The notes under the pieces: generated by a model
The model's input: only the letters and a program-made list of their open reading frames with translations
Databases searched by the model: none
Told to the model about the DNA's origin: nothing
Position numbers and translations under genes: made by a program
NCBI GenBank assembly: GCA_017883135.1
Contig: JADGOE010000011.1
Location: forward strand, 1-61,756
Direction: 5' to 3'
DNA length: 61,756 bases
Origin: Acidimicrobiales bacterium
GTDB lineage: Bacteria; Actinomycetota; Acidimicrobiia; Acidimicrobiales; RAAP-2
Shown: piece after piece, positions 1 to 6,834 of the stretch
Numbering within the stretch: the first letter of the stretch is position 1
Layout: the number at the start of each line of letters is the position of its first letter

Positions 1-99
1 TTCACCCTGGTCACGAGGCCGAATCGTCGCCTTGATGCGTCGCCGGTATCCATGCGGGCCCGCCTATCCGCTGAAGCTCTAAGAGCGCGCGCCATTAGG

Positions 100-384
100 C
101 GACCGCCGACCGACACGTCGGTGAGGTCCAGGCCGATCACCTTGTCGAATGCGTTGATGGATTCTTCGACCAGGTGTTGGAATGCACCGGCTGCCATCCA
201 CTTGTCGCGTCGGCGACGCAGGGTCGTCTCGCCCCCCTTGCCTAGCCTGCCAGCCACGTCCCAGGAGCACCCGGTGACCAGCCGGAAGAGGATGGCCTCG
301 AAGCAGTCTCGGTCCGAGATCCGGGGTCGGTGACAGCCCAGCGGGTGGGTGGTTTCACCCCGTTTGGGCAGGTAGGCATCCGGG
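100..384 (-). mobile_element. IS5-family-like transposase N-terminal fragment
   Basis: Read on the minus strand, an open stretch without a good start gives HPLGCHRPRISDRDCFEAIL, then a TGCSWD segment, an RRRRDKW stretch and LDLTDVSV. This is the usual order in the N-terminal half of IS5-type DDE transposases: the HPLGCHRxRI entry, a small helical DNA-binding part, and the first catalytic Asp in DLTD. Similarity is lost after DVSVGG, toward position 100, so the second half with the remaining catalytic residues is absent. The fragment abuts an IS21 IstA fragment in another frame. It is a dead remnant; the family call is from motif memory only. Confidence 0.6.
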
Positions 385-615
385 AGATCAGGTTCACGTC
401 CACCGCCTCGGCGTCAAGGGCGCGCTGGCACGCCTCTTCCACGCGACCCGCCCCCCACTTCTTCACCAGCCCCAGGAGCCGGTAGACCTGGCGCATCTTG
501 GTCCATGGCAGTGGCGTGTCGAGCAGTGCGGTCGCGTAGCGCCCGACGGCCTCACCGTGCTCGGCGGCCATGCGCTGGAGTCGGTTGCCTTGATCACCGA
601 CTTCCTCGGCGGTCG
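376..615 (-). mobile_element. IS21-family IstA transposase C-terminal fragment
   Basis: The minus strand encodes a segment containing YATALLDTPLPWTKMRQVY, then RLLGLVKKWGAGRVEEAC and RALDAEAVDVNLISRM. This matches the C-terminal helical region of IstA proteins (PW..MR..yrLLgLv..G..rVe.AC.rAL). The catalytic DDE core and the partner ATPase IstB are missing. The reading frame runs into the IS5-like fragment near 380, so one element has cut the other or a deletion joined them. Bases 616-876, between this remnant and the nuclease gene, hold nothing else I can recognise. Confidence 0.55.
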
Positions 616-876
616 CACCGACTCCTTCGGGCATGTCGAGTTGCGCATCTTCATCGTCGGAATCGCTGTGCTGGCGTCGGTCGGCTTGTACCGCGAGGCG
701 TATCGGGAACGGCCTCGGCGTCGCAAGCACCGAACGTAGCAGTGTGTGCAGTCTTCAACGGTTTGCTGGTCGTGGCCGGCAGTGGTCAGAAGCCCAGCTT
801 CGTGTCGCTGACCTTCGGGTCGATTTCGCGAAGGTCACCCGATGGCAGGTCGATCAAAGTGCTGAGACGGCACCAA

Positions 877-2343
877 TCAGGCGCGACTGCCGGAAGGCTT
901 GTTATCGGAGCGTGCGTCGATGAGCACGATGGATGGATCGTCAGAGAGGCCAAGCTCTCGGAGTATCCGCTGAACTCGTCGTTCGTCGTTAGCTGTGTAG
1001 TTAACGATCACCTTGACTGACTTCGGCGTGCGGTTCGCGGCCTCGTAGACGGCGACCTGGTTCCGTAGGTTCCGGCTGAGTTGGGAGTTGCTACCCAATT
1101 TGAACTCGATGAGCGCCTTGTCGTACGCACCACGGGATACGGCGAAGTCAACGGGGCCTCTTCCATTGTCCGGTTCTCGATTGACGTCGAAGGCGGTACC
1201 GGTGAATGCCAGGCCGAAGTACAGCTGGACATCCTTCTCATTGCTGAAGGGTTGGCCCCGCTTGTTAACTAGCTTGTAGCCATCCTGGTTCTCGACGTAT
1301 TGCTTGAACGCCAGGACGCGCGAAAGGGCTTCGTCATAAGACGTGACCGGCTGCTGGTAGAAGTTGTCGAGGGATCCGAGCTTGCCGATCAAGGTTCGAA
1401 GTTGCTCGACGAACACCTCTTCCGTTTCTTCGACTCGCCGGTAGCTCACGTTTGCGGCCTGATCTCCCGCCATCTCCTTTAGCGCGATGTAGAAGTCCAG
1501 AAGTTCGGGGAATTGGGCGATGGTCGCTCCTGCCGCTGCCTTCTTCTCCTTCTGGGTGGGTGGTCTGCTTGGGCGAGGGCGCGAGCGCAGCTGCCGATTG
1601 AAGTAGTTCGATACTTGTTCGCGAAGAGCCGCGTCGGTGATCGCGCGAGGAACCGTACTGAAGTGATTGAGAAGATCCTGTCGATTGATCCAAGTTTCAT
1701 CACCTGTGAGCATGTCTTCCGGTGTGAGGAGTACGAACTTTCCATCCTTTGCCGGAAGGGTGTAGCTGCGGTCGATCCACGATTCGGTGTCGTAGTTGAA
1801 GCTAACCCTGCGAATCGTGAAGTTCTTCCGCTTCTTGGCGGGCACGTGGGTCAGCGCGAAGGTCTGAGAGTACTCAAGCAGAAACTCTTTTATGAGGTTC
1901 GTTGTGAAGTCACTGATGCTGTCCCTACCGACACCGTCTTGAATCAGGGAGACCTTCTCCATGTGATGGCTTTCGGCAATCGGCATGTCAGTATCGGCGA
2001 ACAGGGTCGTCAGGCTGCCATTGAGGGACCGTGCAAACTCCATACCCAGGCCGCGGCCGCCGTTGCCGAGAATGGTGAAGCCGAACCAGTTCTCCTTGAC
2101 CTCCTTGAAACAGAACCATGCACGCAGCAATCCATCAGAGAGCGGTCCCTCCGAGGACTTGTCTCTGAGAAACGTGAGGTATTTCAGAATCGACTCGTGC
2201 AGAGCTTGATATTCAGGCTTTGAGCTGTTGAACAGAAGGAAGGGGTCAATGAAGAGGGGGAGATCAGAGATCAGCGAGACGTCGAACGCCCCATAGCCTG
2301 CCAACGTCGCAGGGGGTACCTCGAAGAAGTCGCTGAAGTTCAC
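877..2343 (-). CDS. PD-(D/E)XK-like nuclease-domain protein, 488 aa, unknown role
   Basis: I do not recognise a named family. The protein is soluble, with an N-terminal region (FSDFFEVPPATLAGYGAFDV, then a hydrophobic LPLFIDPFLLF patch) typical of an intact start. Near the C terminus, D399, E413 and K415 (GPVDF then ALIEFK) fit a PD-(D/E)XK nuclease core, followed by a helix with Q and Y and a VKVIVNY strand. The open frame extends to a TTG at 2379. I prefer the GTG at 2343, which has AAAGGCGG about 7 bases ahead, whereas the TTG has no ribosome site. It follows a small sigma-4-like gene by 36 bases on the same strand, probably as one operon. Base composition is more AT-rich than the chromosome to the right, and IS debris lies downstream, so it looks acquired. 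A restriction or anti-phage effector is possible but unproven. Confidence 0.75.
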   Translation of the reverse strand: MNFSDFFEVPPATLAGYGAFDVSLISDLPLFIDPFLLFNSSKPEYQALHESILKYLTFLRDKSSEGPLSDGLLRAWFCFKEVKENWFGFTILGNGGRGLGMEFARSLNGSLTTLFADTDMPIAESHHMEKVSLIQDGVGRDSISDFTTNLIKEFLLEYSQTFALTHVPAKKRKNFTIRRVSFNYDTESWIDRSYTLPAKDGKFVLLTPEDMLTGDETWINRQDLLNHFSTVPRAITDAALREQVSNYFNRQLRSRPRPSRPPTQKEKKAAAGATIAQFPELLDFYIALKEMAGDQAANVSYRRVEETEEVFVEQLRTLIGKLGSLDNFYQQPVTSYDEALSRVLAFKQYVENQDGYKLVNKRGQPFSNEKDVQLYFGLAFTGTAFDVNREPDNGRGPVDFAVSRGAYDKALIEFKLGSNSQLSRNLRNQVAVYEAANRTPKSVKVIVNYTANDERRVQRILRELGLSDDPSIVLIDARSDNKPSGSRA

Positions 2344-2379
2344 GCCAAATCCGCCTTTGAGTTGTCCTGCGTGGAACAA

Positions 2380-2604
2380 TCATGATTCACGATTGGTGAT
2401 CCTCATGAATCTGAGGATCTCGGCCTCTTCGGCTCTCAGCTCGGAATCAGATAGTCCCAGTCGCTGGCGCACCTCTTCAGCCGACAATGTGGTACCGCCG
2501 CCTGCGCCGAAGCGTAGCCGAGCCACGTCCGCCTGGACCGGCGAGAGTTCATCAAGATGCCTTTCGAGCCAGACTCGAAGCTGGTCAGAATTGATTTCGA
2601 GCAT
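2380..2604 (-). CDS. Small sigma-70 region 4-like DNA-binding protein, 74 aa
   Basis: The ATG at 2604 has GAGG 9 bases upstream. The 74-residue product is almost entirely a region-4-type helix-turn-helix: LSPVQADVARLRFGAG, then LSAEEVRQRLGLSDSELRAE and a closing ILRFMR, the same order as in sigma-70 region 4 (L..re..vl.lRfg, ..eva..lg.s...vr..e..al..lR). There is no region 2, so it cannot act as a full sigma factor. It ends 36 bases before the preferred start of the nuclease gene, which suggests a dedicated regulator or a DNA-targeting partner for that protein. The promoter probably lies in the 115-bp divergent gap shared with the acidic small gene. Confidence 0.65.
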   Translation of the reverse strand: MLEINSDQLRVWLERHLDELSPVQADVARLRFGAGGGTTLSAEEVRQRLGLSDSELRAEEAEILRFMRITNRES

Positions 2605-2719
2605 CGATTCGTGCCTCGTTGAATACACAACTAACTGTACGCCGACCCCAATAGCCGTCAAGCATGAGGGGAATGGGCTCGCTAGCGTTGTGGGTGACCC
2701 AACAACCGGAGGTGACACC

Positions 2720-2875
2720 GTGTCCAACTTCGTTCCCGAGACACCCGAAGAGTTCGAGATGGCCTGGCAGGCCCAGAACCCGGACGGTGATATCCATCAT
2801 GTAGAGGTCGACGGCGAGATGAACATCGAGTCTGTCGATACCGATCCCTACGGCGACGACGAGGACGACGACTAG
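2720..2875 (+). CDS. Acidic small protein, 51 aa, unknown
   Basis: A GTG start at 2720 has a strong GGAGGTGA ribosome site 5-6 bases upstream. The product begins SNFVPETPEEFEMAWQAQ and ends in a run of acidic residues (DPYGDDEDDD), giving a very low predicted pI. It is transcribed away from the sigma-4-like/nuclease pair across a short gap. Small acidic proteins beside nucleases can be DNA mimics, inhibitors or antitoxins, but nothing in the sequence proves this. It is called as a gene because of its ribosome site and protein-like composition. Confidence 0.55.
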   Translation: MSNFVPETPEEFEMAWQAQNPDGDIHHVEVDGEMNIESVDTDPYGDDEDDD

Positions 2876-3008
2876 CAACACCCCGCGGTCGTCGTTCAAT
2901 CCAATCGCTGGTGAGAAGTTCGGTCGGCACTGGAATCTTCACGCTCACGCTTGCCTCGTTGACGCCCTGGGCGGACAATCAGAGGAGTAAGTAACGGGTA
3001 CCTGCGGC

Positions 3009-3680
3009 ATGGAACCCCTGAGCGTCAACCACCCCCAGCTTGAAGATCTCACGATCACCCTCTGCTACCTGTGCAGGCGGCCACTGGGGGATGATCGGAC
3101 TCGGATCGATGTGATCCCAGCCGACCTCTTCCTGGTCGGATCGATGAACCGTCCCACCCTCTACGTCCACCCGGACTGCAAACAGACCAAGGCCAAGAGT
3201 GAGCCCTTCTTCACCCGACAGCTCCTCCGACTGTGTGACACAGACCGATCGGCCAAGGCGCAGCTCCAGGGCTTCGCCGAGACGGCCCGGGCGGTGAGGC
3301 GATTCAACTACGCCGGTGGCCAGCGTGATCCCGAGAACAAAGTTCGGGGTATGCACGTCGAGGTGGCGCCCGAAACGGTAGAGCGCATGATGGGTTTCGG
3401 AGAGCAGATCTGCAGTGGCCTCTTCCTCAGCAACCTCGCCAAACCGCCCAAGCGCAACATCGAGGCGATCTGGTGTGACTACCTCACCGGTGGGATGGAT
3501 CAGATCCTCTATGACGTGGGCCGACTCCTCGGAGTAGCCGGCAAGCGTGGCATCTTCCGCCAGGAGTGGGGCGATCGGCTGCGTTACTGCGGAACGTCTG
3601 TCAGGCGGCAGCCCGGCGTGGGCTTCGTCTACCTCGAGTTCTTCGGCAAGATCGGCATCCTGTCCTTCTTCAATCCGTAG
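3009..3680 (+). CDS. Zinc-ribbon/HNH-like protein, 223 aa, unknown
   Basis: Near the N terminus C19-x2-C22 (CYLCRRPL) and H54-x2-C57 (HPDCKQTKAK) could bind one zinc ion. Between them IDVIPADLF sits where HNH nucleases often carry the DHVxP-like catalytic histidine, and that histidine is absent here. The remainder is helical, with a segment NIEAIWCDYLTGGMDQILYD and a C-terminal aromatic tail (FVYLEFFGKIGILSFFNP). I do not recognise a named family; a degenerate HNH nuclease or a zinc-binding helper is my best guess. It is the last gene before the tRNA fragment, so it belongs to the probable island. Bases 3681-3952 hold no gene I can support. Confidence 0.6.
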   Translation: MEPLSVNHPQLEDLTITLCYLCRRPLGDDRTRIDVIPADLFLVGSMNRPTLYVHPDCKQTKAKSEPFFTRQLLRLCDTDRSAKAQLQGFAETARAVRRFNYAGGQRDPENKVRGMHVEVAPETVERMMGFGEQICSGLFLSNLAKPPKRNIEAIWCDYLTGGMDQILYDVGRLLGVAGKRGIFRQEWGDRLRYCGTSVRRQPGVGFVYLEFFGKIGILSFFNP

Positions 3681-3952
3681 TCTTGCCAGTTCACCCGATT
3701 GCGCGCATAATCATGCCGTCCGACCGACCGCCTAACTGGTGCGACGGGTATCCCGGTCCGCGTGACCGTCGGGTTATCGGAGAACCTTCCCAGCCTCAGA
3801 ATTCGCGGGAATCCTTGTCATCTGGGTGTCATCAGGTCCACCTCCGACCGGTTCCCACCGGGTCGCACGGAATACCGCCCCCAAGCCAAAAAAGGGCGAT
3901 TTACGTGGACCTACGCACTTCCGCCCCGACCGTCCCGCGCAGATCGCGATCC

Positions 3953-3998
3953 GCTCATAACCCGAAGGTCGCAGGTTCAAATCCTGCCCCCGCCACTA
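3953..3998 (+). other. 3' half of a tRNA-Met gene, probable attachment-site remnant
   Basis: GCTCATAACCCG reads as an anticodon loop with CAT. It is followed by a variable loop, a perfect T arm (GCAGG TTCAAAT CCTGC) and the acceptor strand CCCCGCC with ACTA. The 5' half is missing: no GGCGGGG acceptor strand or D arm occurs upstream, and the bases before the loop do not pair with the CCCG after it. A 3'-end-only tRNA copy is what integrative elements leave at one attachment end. A complete copy would be expected to the left, outside this window. Confidence 0.75.
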
Positions 3999-4037
3999 AC
4001 AGGCGTTACCGGAAGGTGCGCCTACGGAGTAACGGAA

Positions 4038-4069
4038 GTCCCGGTTTCCCTTGCGGAGGCCGGGATTTT
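4038..4069 (+). terminator. Rho-independent terminator after the tRNA fragment
   Basis: TCCCGG (4039-4044) pairs with CCGGGA (4060-4065) and is followed by TTTT. It lies about 40 bases after the tRNA 3' end, as expected if the native tRNA terminator stayed on the chromosomal side of the integration site. Bases 4070-4181 show nothing else. Confidence 0.55.
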
Positions 4070-4181
4070 CCGCGTCTGGGGGCCAGGATCGCGCCAGGTG
4101 GGGCGACGAAGGTGGATGGCTGGCTCGAAAGGCCGGGTCAGGACGCGACAGAACGGAGCCCGGAGGTCGGGCTCGGCCAGG

Positions 4182-4736
4182 TCATTCCTCGATGTGGCGC
4201 ATGTGTCGGCGCGCTTTCTCGACGAGCCGGTTGAAGTCGGATGGCCGCATCACACGCAGATGCGATTCCCCATGGCAAGGCACACCGGGAGGTGTCCACT
4301 CGTCGAGCTTGGAAGCGACCTCGTCATCCGTGACAATCAGCACAACTCGCGGATCTCTGAGATCACTGGTCGTTGCGCAACGGATCGCTGCATTCGCTGC
4401 GGCTCCGATCCCTGGCGGAACCTGCGTGCGTTGGTTGGGTCGGACAACGTCCCCGGAGCTCAGATTGAGGAGTCGGTTGAGCTCCTGGCCGAGCCGGTCC
4501 CGTTGTTCGAAGCTGAAGTCGTGGGTCGTGGACAGGGTTTGTAGAGCTTGCTCGGCGATCTCTTCGCTTAGGAGCAAGTGGAAGTCGTCGAAGCTTCCTC
4601 GGATGAACGTCCCCAGGACGTCGAGAGAGTGCTCACCTGTCGGAGGAGGGACTTGAGGAAACTCGAGAAGGTCTGCATCAATCCGTGTTGCGCCAGCGAC
4701 AATCACCTCGGCCGAGACAACCACGTAGACGCCCAC
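4182..4736 (-). CDS. PIN-domain-like toxin, 184 aa
   Basis: The product has the strand and helix pattern of a PIN nuclease: VYVVVSAEVIVAG at the N terminus, LLLSEEIAEQALQTL in the first third, and VVLIVTDDEVASKL followed by a late SDFNRLVEKAR. PIN proteins cleave RNA with a cluster of acidic residues and Mg2+. The first motif normally reads (D)xNV; here it is S8-A-E10-V, so the leading aspartate is replaced by serine. The GTG at 4736 lies just after the stop of the upstream RHH gene, with no clear ribosome site, which fits translational coupling in a toxin-antitoxin operon. The substituted acid makes activity uncertain. Confidence 0.6.
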   Translation of the reverse strand: MGVYVVVSAEVIVAGATRIDADLLEFPQVPPPTGEHSLDVLGTFIRGSFDDFHLLLSEEIAEQALQTLSTTHDFSFEQRDRLGQELNRLLNLSSGDVVRPNQRTQVPPGIGAAANAAIRCATTSDLRDPRVVLIVTDDEVASKLDEWTPPGVPCHGESHLRVMRPSDFNRLVEKARRHMRHIEE

Positions 4737-4743
4737 TGGCGAG

Positions 4744-5139
4744 TCAGGCGCTGGCTGACGTGGGAGTTCCGCGCACGAAGCGCTCGACGTCGCTGAGCTC
4801 TCCCCCCCCAGACTCGCTCGAGCGCCGTGCGGGCCTGCTGGAGAAGCTCGACGCGCAGATGAGCTTCGCCTCAGCAACGGCCCTTTGGTCCGGACTTGTA
4901 AGGGCGGCCTCAACGAGCGCAGGGATGTCCTTGGGATCGACTCCCTGCCGCTCTCCCTGCCGTTGCCCGTATGCCTGGATCCTGACGAGCGTGTCGGCAG
5001 CCTCCATCCGCTCCATGACACTCATCGCCTTGCGGAGGAACTCGCTGCGATTCCCACTACCGAACACCTCAGTCAGGTGTTCGAGGCGGCTGCGATCCCT
5101 AGTGTCGATGGAGAAACCAACCGTCTGCGCGCTCCTCAT
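4744..5139 (-). CDS. Ribbon-helix-helix antitoxin, 131 aa
   Basis: From the ATG at 5139 the first 50 residues give TVGFSIDTRDRSRLEHL, then FGSGNRSEFLRKAMSVMERM. This is a beta strand followed by two helices, as in RHH DNA-binding proteins (the NRSEFLRKA turn is characteristic). The C-terminal part is charged and probably wraps the toxin. It is the first gene of the pair and ends 7 bases before the PIN start. RHH antitoxins usually repress their own promoter; imperfect repeats around TTGTACGGCGTTGCCTACGG (about 5149-5168) could be the operator. Bases 5140-5394 contain no other gene. Confidence 0.65.
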   Translation of the reverse strand: MRSAQTVGFSIDTRDRSRLEHLTEVFGSGNRSEFLRKAMSVMERMEAADTLVRIQAYGQRQGERQGVDPKDIPALVEAALTSPDQRAVAEAKLICASSFSSRPARRSSESGGGELSDVERFVRGTPTSASA

Positions 5140-5249
5140 GGCGTCTATTGTACGGCGTTGCCTACGGTAAGCAACCACGATCCGAGACCACGTGCCGACC
5201 ACCCAGCCCGATCCGGGGCATAACCCGCACTGAGCTGGACTTTTGTCCC

Positions 5250-5282
5250 AGCGTATGAAAATCGGGCCCCGAGCGTATGAAA
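5250..5282 (+). repeat. Two direct copies of AGCGTATGAAA, 22 bp apart
   Basis: AGCGTATGAAA occurs at 5250-5260 and again at 5272-5282, exactly 22 bp (about two helical turns) apart, in the gap between the toxin-antitoxin pair and the kinase operon. It could be an operator for the kinase operon or an IS21-type terminal repeat left by an element. The sequence alone does not decide. Confidence 0.4.
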
Positions 5283-5394
5283 CGGGTGCACACCGGGGTG
5301 GATGGCCGGCCAGCGCACCGGTGGCAGCCGAGCGCCGCCACATGCATGCCATGATTGACCATGGTCGGACGCTCGCCACGGGCCCGCTGACGCC

Positions 5395-6834
5395 GTGAAC
5401 GTCTTGGCCATCGACCAGGGGACCTCTGCCACAAAGGCGCTGGTGGTGAGCGGCACCGGCGAGGTCCTCGGCAGTGCGGAGCGACCGGTCAGCCCGGACG
5501 CTCGGGCCGGGGGTGCAGTCGAGCAGGACCCCGAGGAGTTGCTCTCCTCGGTCCTCGAGGCGGGCCGGGCCGCGCTCGAAGCATCCGGAGCCACTGTCGG
5601 GGCGATCGGACTTGCCAACCAGGGTGAGACGGTGCTCGCCTGGGACCCGGCGACAGGACGGCCTCTCACCACCGCGATCTCCTGGCAGGACCGCCGGGCC
5701 ATCGGAGTAGCAGAGCGCCTCGCCCCGCATGGGGCTCGGCTGACCGAACTGACGGGGCTGCCCCTCGACCCGTACTTCTCGGCGCCGAAGATGACGTGGT
5801 TGCGCGAAGAGCTGACCACCGGTGGGATCGTGACGACAACCGACAGCTGGTTGGTCCGTCAGCTCGCCGGGGTTACGGTGACCGACGCCACCACCGCGTC
5901 GCGTTCGCTGCTGCTCGACCTCGACCGTCGTGAGTGGTCCGAGGAGGCCTGCGAGCTCTTCGGCCTCGACCTGGCATCGCTTCCCGAGGTGGTCGACTGT
6001 GCCGGGGTGGTCGGGGAGTCGACAGCCTTCGGCAGCATGTTGCCGATCACCGGACTGGCTGTCGACCAGCAGGCGGCACTGGTAGGGGAGCGCTGCCTGC
6101 AACCCGGCGAGGCCAAGTGCACCTTTGGCACGGGCGCCTTTCTGCTGGTCACCGCGGGTTCGCTCCCACGCCGCAGCTCCCACGGTCTGTCAGCCTCGGT
6201 GGCATGGCAGGTACCGGGTTCGGTCGGCTACTGCCTCGACGGCCAGAGCTACACCGCTGGTGCAGCCATCGGGTGGCTGACCCGGATGGGCGTCCTCGAC
6301 GCGCCGGAGCACCTCGACGCGGTTGCCTCGAGCGTTCCTGACGCCGGTGGCCTGGTATTGGTGCCGGCATTGGCCGGCCTCGGCGCCCCGTGGTGGCGGC
6401 CCGCCGCCACCGGCACCATCGAGGGACTGGGTCTCCACACCGAGCCGGCACACCTGGTCCGGGCGATGCTCGAGGGCCTGGCCGCCCAGGTGGCGCTGCT
6501 GGCCCGCGCCGCGGCCGACGACCTCGGCCGTCCACTGACGACCCTGCGGGTCGACGGGGGCCTGACCCGTTCGGCGGTGCTCATGCAGCACCAGGCTGAC
6601 CTACTCCGGATCCCCGTCGAGGTCTTCTCCTCTCCGGACGCCACTGCTCTGGGTATCGCTGCGTCGGCTCGGCTCGGCGCCGGAGACCGCGACGGACTGG
6701 ACGGTTCGCCGTTGGCCCCGGCGGCCCGTTTCGAGCCGATCATGCCGGCCGACGAGGCGGCCGAGCGCCTGGCCCGGTTCGGTGGCGCGGCCCGACGGGC
6801 CATCGAAGCAAGCGAGGAAGGGGCCCGGGGGTGA
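5395..6834 (+). CDS. FGGY-family kinase, probable glycerol kinase
   Basis: The 479-aa product starts with the phosphate-binding VLAIDQGTSATKALVV loop and carries ISWQDRRA, DSWLVRQL and the second ATP motif around CTFGTGAFLL. It ends with the FGGY-type segment near RVDGGLTRSAVLMQHQAD. These are features of the FGGY sugar/polyol kinases, close to glycerol kinase (ATP + glycerol to sn-glycerol 3-phosphate). The length is slightly short for GlpK (about 500 aa). GTG at 5395 is used. The stop overlaps the next gene by 4 bases, and that gene is glycerol-3-phosphate dehydrogenase-like, which supports glycerol as substrate. A related polyol is not excluded. Confidence 0.8.
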   Translation: MNVLAIDQGTSATKALVVSGTGEVLGSAERPVSPDARAGGAVEQDPEELLSSVLEAGRAALEASGATVGAIGLANQGETVLAWDPATGRPLTTAISWQDRRAIGVAERLAPHGARLTELTGLPLDPYFSAPKMTWLREELTTGGIVTTTDSWLVRQLAGVTVTDATTASRSLLLDLDRREWSEEACELFGLDLASLPEVVDCAGVVGESTAFGSMLPITGLAVDQQAALVGERCLQPGEAKCTFGTGAFLLVTAGSLPRRSSHGLSASVAWQVPGSVGYCLDGQSYTAGAAIGWLTRMGVLDAPEHLDAVASSVPDAGGLVLVPALAGLGAPWWRPAATGTIEGLGLHTEPAHLVRAMLEGLAAQVALLARAAADDLGRPLTTLRVDGGLTRSAVLMQHQADLLRIPVEVFSSPDATALGIAASARLGAGDRDGLDGSPLAPAARFEPIMPADEAAERLARFGGAARRAIEASEEGARG

